Origin: SLID01 sp041667545
GTDB lineage: Bacteria; Omnitrophota; Gorgyraeia; Tantalellales; Tantalellaceae
Assembly: GCA_041667545.1 (NCBI GenBank)
Contig: JBAYES010000004.1
Coordinates: 1-64,000 of the forward strand
DNA length: 64,000 bases
Reading direction: 5' to 3'
This document shows, in pieces, positions 49,511-57,967 of this stretch (positions within the stretch are counted from its first letter, which is position 1; each line of letters begins with the position of its first letter). Below the pieces are notes generated by a model, which worked only from the letters and a program-made list of their open reading frames with translations, ran no database searches and was not told the DNA's origin. Made by a program: the position numbers and the translations under genes.

Positions 49511-49540
49511 AAATCCGGGGTAACAAGCCCCGGATTTTTT
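49511..49540 (+). terminator. Second copy of the tRNA terminator
   Basis: AAATCCGGGG-TAACAAG-CCCCGGATTTTTT repeats the first terminator 99 bases on, including the following ATGCTTGATC, so the block was duplicated. Its stem is shorter on the left. Confidence 0.75.
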
Positions 49541-49596
49541 ATGCTTGATCCTGAAACAACGCAACGGGGTCTGACCCCACTGACCCTCAGCGCCGT

Positions 49597-49704
49597 CGAT
49601 ACAAGGGCCTGGTGTTCCCGGAGAGGGTGTCGGACGACCGAGCGAAGATTTTCTCGCTGGGAAAATCGAGCGTCCCTCGCAGGGAATGCCAGGTCCTTGT
49701 ATCG
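49597..49704 (+). repeat. Family C element with inverted ends, copy 2
   Basis: A 108-bp element with imperfect terminal inverted repeats: CGATACAAGGGCCTGGTGTT at the left and GAATGCCAGGTCCTTGTATCG reversed at the right (one or two mismatches). It is flanked by GGGGTCTGACCCC (49566-49578) and GGGGTCAGACACC (49734-49746), so it may be nested in another repeat. Confidence 0.7.
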
Positions 49705-49874
49705 TTACAGCTCCTTATAATATAAGTTTTCGTGGGGTCAGACACCGGCCTTGTTCCGCGATGAGGGCCAGAGTAATTTGGGGAGACTATACATAATTGC
49801 CATGTGTATTTTTGGTCATAATTAATTATCGTGTCCCCGGAACTGCCGCGTACACTAAACTACAGGGGAGATTA

Positions 49875-50116
49875 CGGAAATGATCACGAGTACGAGGAGA
49901 GTTCTCTTCGGTCAAGGGCCCCCGTTTGGAATTTTAGGTTTTCGTGTGGTGTTTTTTTGATAATTACAACACTTGCGGTTGTTTGAACCCTCCGAAGCCA
50001 CGTTCTCCGGGGCGTAGGAGGGTGAGTTCCGCAAGGTCAAAAAAACGGCATACGAAAGCCGTTAAGAAATTCCATGGGGAGGACCGAAGATAACTCTCCT
50101 CAAGAGTAAAATTTCC
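49875..50116 (+). ncRNA. Candidate structured RNA, 6S-like architecture
   Basis: CGGAAAT (49875-49881) pairs with ATTTCCG (50110-50116). Next, a 20-base helix GAGGAGAGTTCTCTTCGGTC (49894-49913) pairs with 50081-50100 with one mismatch. Inside, TGGAATTT pairs with AAATTCCA, then an open region carries a 3'-side hairpin (ACGGC/GCCGT, about 50044-50062) opposite an AT-rich 5' strand. An apical helix CTTGCGG/CCGCAAG plus ACCCTCC/GGAGGGT caps it. A long rod with a central bubble and a 3'-strand hairpin is the 6S RNA plan, and the length fits. I see no clean promoter, and RNase P, SRP and tmRNA signatures are absent. The remaining spacer (49747-49874 and 50117-50184) shows nothing else I recognise. 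Confidence 0.5.
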
Positions 50117-50184
50117 GGAAGGGCGAAATTATGTATGTACGTCCACAGAGAATTTCGGAGGGAGCAAGTTGTACACAAAGTTTG

Positions 50185-50212
50185 TTGCATAAACTTTTAA
50201 ACATGTTATTAT
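50185..50212 (+). promoter_or_regulatory. Possible promoter of hflKC
   Basis: TTGCAT (50185-50190) and TATTAT (50207-50212) are 16 bases apart, 63 bases before the hflK start. Confidence 0.4.
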
Positions 50213-50274
50213 GGTTGCAAGGGGAAACATCTTGTTTTGGGACGGATATAATGTGAAAAGAGGGGGGTAGTGTT

Positions 50275-51282
50275 ATGGATGATTTTCGTTCGCCTGACGA
50301 TCTTTTTAAGGAAGAGGTCAGAAAAGTGAAAAAGATGGGCAAGGACTACGGAGGGTATATCCCTTTGGTAGTAGCGGCTCTTGCCTTGATAATAGTTCTT
50401 CAGGGATCTCTTTACTCTGTCGCCACCGACGAGGTGGGAGTGATACAGAGATTCGGTAAGTTCACAAGGACCACCGAACCGGGGCTTCATATTAAGATCC
50501 CTTTTGGTATTGAGAAGATGACGCCGGTCAAAGTGAAAAAAATATTCAAAGAGGAGTTTGGTTTCAGAACGGCTCGTCCGGGAGCAACTTCCACATATGT
50601 CGCCAGGAGTTTTCCTGAAGAATCTCTCATGCTCACAGGCGACCTCAATATACTTGACGTGCGATGGATAGTTCAGTACCGCGTGTCAGATCCTCTGGCA
50701 CTGCTTTTTAAAACGCGTAAGCCGGAAAGCAATGTCAGGGATATGGCGGAGGTCATAATGAGGAGACTTGTGGGCGACTATACAGTAGACGAGGTACTTA
50801 CAACGAAAAGAGAGGAAATAGACGACCTTGCTCAGCGCTCGCTTCAGGAACTCATGGATAAATTCCAAACCGGCATAACGATCGTCACTCTTAAACTTCT
50901 CGATGTGAATCCTCCTGATCCCGTGAAACCGGCTTTCAATGAGGTTAATGAAGCCCGGCAGCAAAGAGAACAAATGATAAACCAGGCATGGGAAGCGTAT
51001 AACAAGGCCATACCCAAAGCGGAGGGAGAAGCCAAACGCACCATTCACCAGGCCGAAGGGTACAAAGTGAACAGGGTAAATAGAGCGAAGGGAGAAGCCG
51101 CGAAATTCACAAAGACCTGGGAGGAATACGTGAAAGCTCCGGATGTTACGAAGAGGAGGCTTTATCTTGAGGCCATGAACGACATACTTCCCAGGGCAAA
51201 GGCCAAATACATAGTCGATAACGAACATACATCAATACTTCCGCTGCTCAGGCTCGGAGAAGAGGGGAGTGATGCAAGATGA
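50275..51282 (+). CDS. hflK: HflK, SPFH-domain partner of FtsH
   Basis: HflK and HflC form a large membrane cage that controls FtsH protease. The 335 residues have one N-terminal membrane helix (about 27-45), then the SPFH/band-7 domain: VATDEVGVIQRFGKFTRTTEPGLHIKIPF, LTGDLNILDVRWIVQYRVSDP, and the coiled-coil end EARQQREQMINQAWEAYNKA. The C-terminus ends near RLYLEAMNDILPRAK, as in HflK. GGGGGGTAG precedes the ATG region. It overlaps hflC by four bases. Confidence 0.93.
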   Translation: MDDFRSPDDLFKEEVRKVKKMGKDYGGYIPLVVAALALIIVLQGSLYSVATDEVGVIQRFGKFTRTTEPGLHIKIPFGIEKMTPVKVKKIFKEEFGFRTARPGATSTYVARSFPEESLMLTGDLNILDVRWIVQYRVSDPLALLFKTRKPESNVRDMAEVIMRRLVGDYTVDEVLTTKREEIDDLAQRSLQELMDKFQTGITIVTLKLLDVNPPDPVKPAFNEVNEARQQREQMINQAWEAYNKAIPKAEGEAKRTIHQAEGYKVNRVNRAKGEAAKFTKTWEEYVKAPDVTKRRLYLEAMNDILPRAKAKYIVDNEHTSILPLLRLGEEGSDAR

Positions 51283-52226
51283 AAAAATTAATAAACATTA
51301 TATCGGCCGTACTTATAGTAGTGGTAGTGTTCTTTGTTTCGGGCGCGGCATATATTATTAATGAAACACAGCAGGTAGTTATAACACAGTTCGGTATGCC
51401 GGTTGGCGAGGCTATAAAAGACGCGGGATTGCATTTTAAGCTGCCGTTCATCCACAGCGCGAATTATTTTGAGAAAAGGCTGCTTGAATGGGACGGCGAC
51501 CCTAATCAGATACCGACGCGCGACAAAAAATATATCTGGGTGGATACAACGGCGAGGTGGAAGATAGTTGATCCCCTGAAATTTTTTCAGTCCGTGGGCA
51601 ATGAGTGGGGAGCCCATGCGAGGCTGGACGATATTATAAACTCCGCAACAAGGGACGTTATTACGGGTAATGCCCTAGTCGAGGTAATACGTGACACTAA
51701 CCGTATACTTGACACCGAACCTGATGATGATTTGGCGGGGGTGACGATATCGGAAGAAGCGCTTGAGCGTATCTTTTCGGGCAGGGAGGCACTTGAGGCA
51801 AATATATTGGAACGCGCCGCTGTAATTGCTCCCCAGTATGGAATAGTTGTGGTAGATGTCAGAGTAAAGCGCCTCAATTACGTAGATGAGGTGCGCAGAA
51901 GAGTTTATGACCGGATGATATCAGAAAGGAAAAGAGCCGCCGAGATGTATCGTTCCGAGGGACGCGGACGCAGCGCCGATATACAGGGCCAGATGGAAAA
52001 AGAACTCGAAGCTATAACATCGGGAGCTTATAGAGCCGCGCAGGAGATCTTCGGTGAAGCTGACGCGGAAGCTGTGGAGATATACGCTGAAGCTTATGGC
52101 AGGGACGCTGATTTCTACTCCTTCATGAAGACACTTGAGACCTACGGAAATACCGTAGACGGCAGTACTACAGTAATACTGACAACCGACGCGGATTATT
52201 ACAGGTACCTTAAGAAAAGCGAGTAA
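51279..52226 (+). CDS. hflC: HflC, SPFH-domain partner of FtsH
   Basis: The 315-residue partner of HflK has one membrane helix (about 3-22), AYIINETQQVVITQFGMPVG, AGLHFKLPFIHSANYFEKRLLEWDG, KKYIWVDTTARWKI, then VDVRVKRLNYVDEVRRRVYDRM and the coiled coil SEGRGRSADIQGQMEKELEA. All are typical of HflC. FtsH is not in the window. An HD-GYP gene follows after 24 bases. Confidence 0.93.
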   Translation: MKKLINIISAVLIVVVVFFVSGAAYIINETQQVVITQFGMPVGEAIKDAGLHFKLPFIHSANYFEKRLLEWDGDPNQIPTRDKKYIWVDTTARWKIVDPLKFFQSVGNEWGAHARLDDIINSATRDVITGNALVEVIRDTNRILDTEPDDDLAGVTISEEALERIFSGREALEANILERAAVIAPQYGIVVVDVRVKRLNYVDEVRRRVYDRMISERKRAAEMYRSEGRGRSADIQGQMEKELEAITSGAYRAAQEIFGEADAEAVEIYAEAYGRDADFYSFMKTLETYGNTVDGSTTVILTTDADYYRYLKKSE

Positions 52227-52250
52227 CCCGGACAGGGAGGAGAAAAAATT

Positions 52251-52976
52251 ATGTCCTCTAAAGAAAATGATAAAAGCGCCATGAAAGTGGAGCAGGCTTA
52301 CACTAAACTTAAAAAGGCATACCTCGCGCTTAAGGATTCCCATGTGGAAATGGTATTCAAACTTGCCCTTGTCTCGGAGATGAGGGACAGGTCTACGGGG
52401 GTCCATCTTGTAAGAATAGCCGACTACAGCGCTCTGATAGCGGAGGGGCTTGGGCTAGATAAAGATGAAATAGAAATAGTGCGTATGGCGAGCCCTATGC
52501 ATGATATAGGAAAGGTTATGCTGCCCGACGCGATTTTGAAAAAGGATGGGGGACTTACGGGTAAAGAAATGGATGAGATAAAAAAACATCCTATAGTGGG
52601 AGCCCGAATCTTTGCTCACGCCAAAACACCCATGCTTAAGGCCTGCGAGATAATAGCTCGTACACATCATGAAAGATATGACGGTACAGGGTATCCCAAA
52701 GGGTTGAAAGGGGAAGATATTCCCCTTTACGGAAGAATAGTCGCGCTTGCCGATTGTTTTGACGCGTACACTTCACGCCGGCCTTATAAGGAAGCTTTTG
52801 ATTTTGACAGGTCGGTTTCTATGGTGAAAGAGCGTGCCGGAACACATTTTTCGCCCGCCGTGGTCTCGGCTTTTCTCAGGCAGATAGAAAAAATAAAAAA
52901 AATATGGGAAGCGAATAGGGACATTCAGGCCTTTCTGGATGAAATGGAGCTTGAACAGGAAAAATTACTGGAGTAG
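52251..52976 (+). CDS. HD-GYP domain phosphohydrolase
   Basis: The 241 residues open with a short coiled coil (about 8-35). The HD-GYP domain has GVHLVRIADYSALIAEGLGL, MHDIGKVMLPDAILKK (the HD metal motif), HPIVGARIF, ARTHHERYDGTGYPKGLKG (the GYP motif) and LADCFDAYTSRRPYK. These enzymes usually cleave c-di-GMP to GMP. There is no receiver or sensor domain and no membrane helix, so input is unclear; co-transcription with hflKC is likely. Confidence 0.9.
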   Translation: MSSKENDKSAMKVEQAYTKLKKAYLALKDSHVEMVFKLALVSEMRDRSTGVHLVRIADYSALIAEGLGLDKDEIEIVRMASPMHDIGKVMLPDAILKKDGGLTGKEMDEIKKHPIVGARIFAHAKTPMLKACEIIARTHHERYDGTGYPKGLKGEDIPLYGRIVALADCFDAYTSRRPYKEAFDFDRSVSMVKERAGTHFSPAVVSAFLRQIEKIKKIWEANRDIQAFLDEMELEQEKLLE

Positions 52977-53019
52977 CCGGAGAAACAATAACAGGATAAG
53001 AACATTACCGGAGGATAAA

Positions 53020-53202
53020 ATGGCGGAAAAGAATCTGAAACTGAAAAAGCTGTCCCGTTCCAAGGTTAAAACTTTTAAGATTCGCAACAGGAAAGGCTAT
53101 GCCGCGATCTGTGAGAACAATCTTACCGAAGGAGTATCGGAACAGGAAGCTATCCGAAGGATGAATGTGGCTTTAAAGAGGATTGGGCTTACGATAATGT
53201 GA
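53020..53202 (+). CDS. Small basic hypothetical protein
   Basis: A 60-residue protein, highly basic in its first half (KNLKLKKLSRSKVKTFKIRNRK), then GYAAICENNLTEGVSEQEAIRRMNVALKRIG, which has the look of a HicB-type small fold but no confident match. GGAGG lies before the ATG at 53020, and the stop overlaps the following start (TGATG), so it is probably real. An N-terminal extension from 52939 runs into the HD-GYP gene and is rejected. No function is proposed. Confidence 0.6.
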   Translation: MAEKNLKLKKLSRSKVKTFKIRNRKGYAAICENNLTEGVSEQEAIRRMNVALKRIGLTIM

Positions 53203-53813
53203 TGGAAACGGTTTTTTCCATAGTCGCTTTTATAATAGCTATAGGAGCGCATGAATTTTTTCACGCCGCCGCCGCGTACAGGCTTGGGGATATGACAGCG
53301 CGTGATTCCGGAAGATTGACGTTGAACCCCGCCGCTCATGTGGATCTTTTCGGAACGCTTATACTTCCCGCGCTGCTTATTCTTACAAGGTTCCCCGTTG
53401 TTTTTGGATGGGCAAAACCGGTACCCGTAAATCCCGCGAACTTTGATTCTCCAAGACATGGAATGATGATCACATCAATAGCAGGCCCGATGGCTAATTT
53501 TATCCTGGCGGTTGTTTTCGCAGGACTTCTAAGGCTTACAGCCGCAGGCAATCTTTTACCGCAGTCGGCGGGTGTATTTTTTCTATACTGCATCCTGATA
53601 AACGTGGTCATAGGCCTTTTTAATCTTATACCGGTGCCTCCTCTGGACGGTTCCAACATTCTGGCGGGACTATTGCCGCTTAAAGCGGCCGTATCTTACA
53701 TGAAGGTCTCACGGTATGGTTTTCTCATCCTTATAGCGCTTTTGTACCTTGGTGTATTTGAAAGATTAATACTGCCTTTAGCGGCATCAATAATAAAGTT
53801 TTTAATCGGATAG
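53202..53813 (+). CDS. Site-2 protease family membrane metalloprotease (M50)
   Basis: The 203 residues are almost entirely hydrophobic helices with the metalloprotease motif GAHEFFHAAAAYRLGD (HExxH) near residue 20 and the third ligand in NLIPVPPLDGSNILAG near 145. The NPAAHVDLFGTLILP and FGWAKPVPVNP segments are the S2P-M50-like (Rv0359/YwhC) group, which lacks PDZ domains. Substrates are unknown; members cleave within membranes. It starts within the stop of the small basic gene and precedes birA. Confidence 0.9.
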   Translation: METVFSIVAFIIAIGAHEFFHAAAAYRLGDMTARDSGRLTLNPAAHVDLFGTLILPALLILTRFPVVFGWAKPVPVNPANFDSPRHGMMITSIAGPMANFILAVVFAGLLRLTAAGNLLPQSAGVFFLYCILINVVIGLFNLIPVPPLDGSNILAGLLPLKAAVSYMKVSRYGFLILIALLYLGVFERLILPLAASIIKFLIG

Positions 53814-53859
53814 AAAAATTGCTTCGCGCATGGGTGATTTTGATAGCTGGTCAGGAGAA

Positions 53860-54885
53860 ATGAAGGTTAAACCTCTAAAAAAAGCGTGTATTAAGAAAGA
53901 CATCCTGAGGCTGCTTAAACAGGATTTTCCGGACTTTATTTCCGGGGAAAAAATGTCCGGTAAATTCGGGATTTCCCGGGCTGGGCTATGGAAACATATT
54001 GAGGCCTTGAGGAAAGAAGGATACGTTGTCGAATCCTTTCCCAGAAAAGGATATCGGCTTGAGTCGAGCCCGGAAAGGCTTACGGATATTGACATACAGG
54101 GCACGATCAAAACCCGGGTCATTGGACGGGGGGAAATACATTGTTTTGATGTCACGGAGTCTACCAACGCGCTGGCTTGTTCTCTCGCCTCGGAAGGCGC
54201 TCCGGAGGGAACCGTAGTTACCGCAGAGTCCCAGACCAAAGGACGGGGAAGGTTGGGACGGCCATGGGAATCTCCTCCGGGGGGGCTGTATTTTTCAGTT
54301 ATACTTCGTCCTGAGATGAGGATTGAGGAAATATCCGCCATGACACTGGTCGCGGCTTCCGCTATAGTAAACGCAATATCCGAGATCTCCTCGGCAAAAA
54401 CCGGAATAAAATGGCCGAATGACATTTTTATAGGAGACAAAAAGGTGTGCGGCATACTTGCCGAGACTATGGGGCAGATGGATCGCACTGATTTTCTCGT
54501 GATCGGAGTGGGGATAAATGTCAATACGGAGAGAGAAAAGCTCCCGGAAGAAGCGACGAGCATGAAAGCCGAAACAGGTGAAACTGTAAACAGAATTGAG
54601 TTTTTGTGTCTGATCCTGGAAAACTTGGAGAGGTATTACGATATTTTCAGGAGTAAAGGGTTTTCAGTTTTCAGGGAAGAGGTAAAGAGAATGTCAAATG
54701 CTCTTGGCAACGAAGTGAGTGTAGAGACCAACAGGAACACAGTTTTTGGAATAGCGGTAGATATTGACGGGATGGGAGCGCTCATTGTGAGGGATCATGA
54801 AGGAAAAACACACAGCATACACAGCGGGGACGTTATTCTTCCAAAAAAATCCGGGATAAACGAGGTTGGGAAAAATGAAAAATAG
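53860..54885 (+). CDS. birA: Bifunctional biotin operon repressor / biotin-protein ligase
   Basis: BirA biotinylates carboxyl-carrier proteins and, with its HTH, represses biotin genes. The 341 residues have an N-terminal winged helix (LLKQDFPDFISGEKMSGKFG, AGLWKHIEALRKEGYVVE) and the ligase: DVTESTNALACSLASEGA, the biotin-adenylate loop KGRGRLGRPWESPPGGLYFS, and IKWPNDIFIGDKKVCGIL. The C-terminal SH3-like part ends the protein. The ATG at 53860 has CAGGAG ahead; the ATG at 53830 has no ribosome site. The last 11 bases overlap coaX. Confidence 0.94.
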   Translation: MKVKPLKKACIKKDILRLLKQDFPDFISGEKMSGKFGISRAGLWKHIEALRKEGYVVESFPRKGYRLESSPERLTDIDIQGTIKTRVIGRGEIHCFDVTESTNALACSLASEGAPEGTVVTAESQTKGRGRLGRPWESPPGGLYFSVILRPEMRIEEISAMTLVAASAIVNAISEISSAKTGIKWPNDIFIGDKKVCGILAETMGQMDRTDFLVIGVGINVNTEREKLPEEATSMKAETGETVNRIEFLCLILENLERYYDIFRSKGFSVFREEVKRMSNALGNEVSVETNRNTVFGIAVDIDGMGALIVRDHEGKTHSIHSGDVILPKKSGINEVGKNEK

Positions 54886-55624
54886 AATCCTTATCGACAT
54901 AGGAAATACTAATACCTCCATAGCTTCGGCCCGCGGACAGAAGATCACGAAAAAGTATTTTATACGTACCGCAAAAAACGAAGTGGCCCCGGAGTCTCTG
55001 AAGCGGCTTTTGGGAAAAGATCTTAAAGAGGCTTTCGAAATAATAATAGTGCAGGTTGTTCCGAAATTTCTTAATGTTTTCACGGCAAGTCTGAAGGAAG
55101 CGGCACGGGGGGTGCCTATACGCGTGGTTGGCGCAGATATAATCGTACCCATAAAGGTTAAATATAAAGATCCAAAACAGGTCGGGCAGGATCGTCTTGT
55201 TACGGCCTATGGGGGGGTGGCCGCCTATGGCTCACCGATAATCATGATAGATTTTGGTACGGCCGTGACATTTGATTGTGTGGGGGACGACGGAGCGTAT
55301 GAGGGAGGGCTTATTTTCCCGGGTCTCAGACTTGCCCTTGAAGCTCTTTCCTCAAAAGCGGCTTTGCTTCCTAAAATAGAACTTTCGCCCGCGAGAGAAC
55401 TTATTGGAACGGATACTGAGAACAGTATAAATAGCGGCGTCATTTACGGGTTTGCGGGAGCCTGTGATGGAATAGTGCGAAGGCTTAAAAAAAAATGTAA
55501 GAATTTGCCCAAGGTTATAGCAACAGGCGGAGACGCCCCACTCATATCTAAATACACCAAAGAGATAGACAAGGTGCATAACGATATCATTTTCGAAGCC
55601 CTCTCCCTGCTCGCTGATATCTGA
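54875..55624 (+). CDS. coaX: Type III pantothenate kinase
   Basis: CoaX phosphorylates pantothenate, the first step of CoA synthesis. The 249 residues have the ASKHA fold: ILIDIGNTNTSIASARG, DPKQVGQDRLVTAYGGVAAYG, IMIDFGTAVTFDCVGDDG, YEGGLIFPGLRLALEALS and VIATGGDAPLISKY. The ATG at 54875 is inside the last codons of birA; a TTG nine bases upstream is possible. The birA-coaX pair is common. Together with panB and coaE in this window it covers part of the pantothenate/CoA route. Confidence 0.95.
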   Translation: MKNRILIDIGNTNTSIASARGQKITKKYFIRTAKNEVAPESLKRLLGKDLKEAFEIIIVQVVPKFLNVFTASLKEAARGVPIRVVGADIIVPIKVKYKDPKQVGQDRLVTAYGGVAAYGSPIIMIDFGTAVTFDCVGDDGAYEGGLIFPGLRLALEALSSKAALLPKIELSPARELIGTDTENSINSGVIYGFAGACDGIVRRLKKKCKNLPKVIATGGDAPLISKYTKEIDKVHNDIIFEALSLLADI

Positions 55625-55649
55625 TCCCATTAACATATTTGTAACTGTC

Positions 55650-55697
55650 GATACAAGGCTCTGGCATCCCCTGTGAGGGACGCCAGACCCTTGTATC
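55650..55697 (+). repeat. Family C element, short hairpin copy 3
   Basis: GATACAAGGCTCTGGCATCCC and its counterpart GACGCCAGACCCTTGTATC form a 48-base inverted repeat with almost no internal sequence. It lies between coaX and the groES promoter. Confidence 0.75.
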
Positions 55698-55764
55698 TTT
55701 ACGTTTCCTTCAATAATCGCAGCATGCCGGAACAATGTATCGGAGGACGATTTCAAAATACCTC

Positions 55765-55792
55765 TTGACAAAATACTCAGATTTTTTATAAT
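55765..55792 (+). promoter_or_regulatory. Sigma70 promoter of groES-groEL
   Basis: Consensus TTGACA (55765-55770) and TATAAT (55787-55792) with a 16-base spacer. The start point falls just before the CIRCE operator. Confidence 0.9.
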
Positions 55793-55801
55793 GTGTTCTC
55801 G

Positions 55802-55828
55802 TTAGCACTCTCTGTTCCGGAGTGCTAA
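55802..55828 (+). promoter_or_regulatory. CIRCE operator (HrcA binding site)
   Basis: TTAGCACTC (55802-55810), nine bases, then GAGTGCTAA (55820-55828), a perfect CIRCE inverted repeat. It begins about ten bases after the -10 box, so bound HrcA would block initiation and the leader also forms a stem in the mRNA. hrcA is not in the window. Confidence 0.95.
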
Positions 55829-55874
55829 AATGGAAGTCAGGGGGAACAGAAAAACTGAAGAGGAGGAAAAGGAA

Positions 55875-56165
55875 ATGAAAGTCAAACCACTTGGAGACAA
55901 GGTTCTTGTGGAGGTTCTTGAGGCTGAGGAGATCACGAAAGGCGGTATAGTTCTGCCGGACACAGCAAAAGAAAAACCCCAGCAGGGAAAAGTAGTATCG
56001 GTCGGGAAAGGTAAAATATCCGAAGACGGTAAGGCAGTAGCACTGGAAGTCAAGGAAGGCGACGTCGTTCTTTACGGCAAATATTCCGGAACTGAGCTGA
56101 AGATAGACGAAAGAAATCTTCTTATGCTCAAAGAAGAGGATATTCTGGGTATAGTGTCCCGGTAA
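55875..56165 (+). CDS. groES: Co-chaperonin GroES
   Basis: GroES caps the GroEL ring. The 96 residues have VKPLGDKVLVEVLEAEE, KGGIVLPDTAKEKPQQGKVV (mobile loop), and VLYGKYSGTELKIDERNLLML. GGAGGAAAAGGAA precedes the ATG at 55875; the frame extending to 55830 would place the start in the CIRCE leader. groEL follows after 53 bases. Confidence 0.97.
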   Translation: MKVKPLGDKVLVEVLEAEEITKGGIVLPDTAKEKPQQGKVVSVGKGKISEDGKAVALEVKEGDVVLYGKYSGTELKIDERNLLMLKEEDILGIVSR

Positions 56166-56218
56166 ATGTAAATTAACGTTTTACGGAGTCAAAAAACTTA
56201 TTTTAAAGGAGGAGAGAA

Positions 56219-57868
56219 ATGTCAAAGCAGTTACAATTCAGCGACGACGCCCGCAAATCAATATTGCTCGGCGTGGAAAAGCTGGCCAAGGCCGTAAAGG
56301 TAACCCTTGGCCCCAAAGGAAGGAACGTGGTAATAGAGAAAAAATTCGGCGCGCCGACAATAACAAAAGACGGGGTCACGGTGGCCAAAGAGATAGAACT
56401 TGAGGACGCCTATGAGAATCTGGGCGCCGAGATGGTAAAAGAGGTAGCGTCAAAGACCAGCGACGTGGCCGGTGACGGAACCACTACAGCTACGGTTCTC
56501 GCGGAAGCCATATATAGGGAAGGCCTTAAGAACGTTACTTCCGGGGCTAACCCCATGCAGCTTAAAAGAGGCATAGAAACTGCGGTATCAGCAGTGGTAG
56601 AAGAGCTTAAGAAAATATCAACGCCTATCAAAGAAACAAAAGAAATAGCTCAGGTAGCCACTATAGCGGCCAATAACGACAAGGTCATAGGCGAAAGAAT
56701 AGCCGAGGCGATGGACAAAGTGGGCAAGGATGGCGTAATTACGGTCGAAGAGGGAAAGACTTTTGAGACCACTCTTAAACTTGTAGAATGTATGCAGTTT
56801 GACCAGGGATATCTTTCACCTTATTTCGTGACCGACACCGAGAGGATGGAATGTTCCCTGGAAAATCCATACATACTTCTCTATGAGAAAAAGATATCGG
56901 GGATGAAAAATCTGCTTCCTCTTCTCGAGAAAGTGGCGCAGTCGGGAAGACCGCTTCTTATAGTTTCAGAGGAGACCGAAGGGGAGGCCTTGGCAACGCT
57001 TGTAGTCAACAAGATAAGAGGAACTTTCTCTTGCTGCGCGGTTAAGGCACCGGGTTACGGGGACAGGCGTAAGGCCATGCTTGGTGATATAGCCGTGCTT
57101 ACCGGAGGAAAAGTGATCTCCGAAGATCTCGGTATAAAGCTTGAGAACGTTAAGCTTGACGAACTTGGAAGCGCGAAAAAGGTGACTATAGACAAAGAGA
57201 ACACAACTATTGTTGAAGGCAACGGAAAGAAAGAAGAAGTCCAGGCCAGGATCGCGCAGATAAGAAATGAGATAGAAAAGAGCGATTCGGACTACGACAA
57301 GGAAAAGCTGCAGGAAAGGCTTGCTAAGCTTGCCGGCGGAGTAGCCATAATAAACGTGGGCGCGGCTACGGAAATAGAAATGAAGGAGAAAAAGGCCAGG
57401 ATAGAAGATGCTCTCCATGCTACCAGAGCCGCCACCGAGGAAGGAATAGTTCCCGGAGGCGGAGTGGCGCTCTTGAGGGCCAGCGTAAAGTTGGCCGGGT
57501 TGGAGGGTTCCGGCGACGAAAAGATAGGCATAAATATAGTCGCTAAAGCTCTTTTGGCTCCGGTCCACATGATCGCGATGAATGCCGGTAAATCGGGAGA
57601 GGTTGTAGTTCAATATCTTCTTGCCGAAAAGAAGGCGAAGATTGGATACGATGCCGAAAGTGACCAGTATACTGACATGGTCGAAGCCGGAATAATCGAT
57701 CCTACCAAGGTTACAAGGAGCGCTCTTCAGAATGCGGCGAGCATAGCGTCTCTCATGCTCACTACTGAGGCGATAATAACCGACAAGCCTGAAAAAGAAG
57801 GCGCACCGACCGGAATGCCGGGCGGAATGCCGGGAGGAATGGGCGGTGGAATGCCGGGCATGATGTAA
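56219..57868 (+). CDS. groEL: Chaperonin GroEL
   Basis: The 549-residue GroEL has ARKSILLGVEKLAKAVKVTLGPKGRNVV, GDGTTTATVLAEAI, ANNDKVIGERIAEAMDKVG, EGKTFETTLKLVECMQFDQG-type apical sequence and the C-terminal GGM repeats (GGMPGGMPGGMGGGMPGM) that line the cavity. Only one copy is visible here. AAGGAGGAGAG lies ahead of the ATG. A strong terminator follows. Confidence 0.98.
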   Translation: MSKQLQFSDDARKSILLGVEKLAKAVKVTLGPKGRNVVIEKKFGAPTITKDGVTVAKEIELEDAYENLGAEMVKEVASKTSDVAGDGTTTATVLAEAIYREGLKNVTSGANPMQLKRGIETAVSAVVEELKKISTPIKETKEIAQVATIAANNDKVIGERIAEAMDKVGKDGVITVEEGKTFETTLKLVECMQFDQGYLSPYFVTDTERMECSLENPYILLYEKKISGMKNLLPLLEKVAQSGRPLLIVSEETEGEALATLVVNKIRGTFSCCAVKAPGYGDRRKAMLGDIAVLTGGKVISEDLGIKLENVKLDELGSAKKVTIDKENTTIVEGNGKKEEVQARIAQIRNEIEKSDSDYDKEKLQERLAKLAGGVAIINVGAATEIEMKEKKARIEDALHATRAATEEGIVPGGGVALLRASVKLAGLEGSGDEKIGINIVAKALLAPVHMIAMNAGKSGEVVVQYLLAEKKAKIGYDAESDQYTDMVEAGIIDPTKVTRSALQNAASIASLMLTTEAIITDKPEKEGAPTGMPGGMPGGMGGGMPGMM

Positions 57869-57890
57869 GTCAAGGAAAAAGAAAAGTCAG

Positions 57891-57922
57891 AAGGCCGGGA
57901 TCTTACGATCCCGGCCTTTTTG
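57891..57922 (+). terminator. Intrinsic terminator of groES-groEL
   Basis: AAGGCCGGGATC pairs with GATCCCGGCCTT (57907-57918) around the four-base loop TTAC, then TTTTTG. The 12-base perfect GC-rich stem ends the chaperonin operon. Confidence 0.9.
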
Positions 57923-57934
57923 TATTTAATCTTG

Positions 57935-57963
57935 TTGACTTGCGTTGGTTCTGGGGTTACAAT
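57935..57963 (+). promoter_or_regulatory. Sigma70 promoter of the rib operon
   Basis: TTGACT (57935-57940) and TACAAT (57958-57963) are 17 bases apart, immediately before the FMN aptamer, so the transcript would begin at the aptamer edge. Confidence 0.8.
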
Positions 57964-57967
57964 TGAG

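Noticed and set aside
49442..49720. A 92-codon frame covering the terminator duplicate and the family C element
   Set aside because: It is made of inverted repeats and terminators, has no ribosome site and resembles no protein.
49875..50116. SRP RNA, RNase P RNA or tmRNA
   Set aside because: The conserved cores of these RNAs (the SRP helix 8 GGAAG/GCAGC motif, the RNase P GAGGAAAGTCC, a tRNA-like end for tmRNA) are not present.
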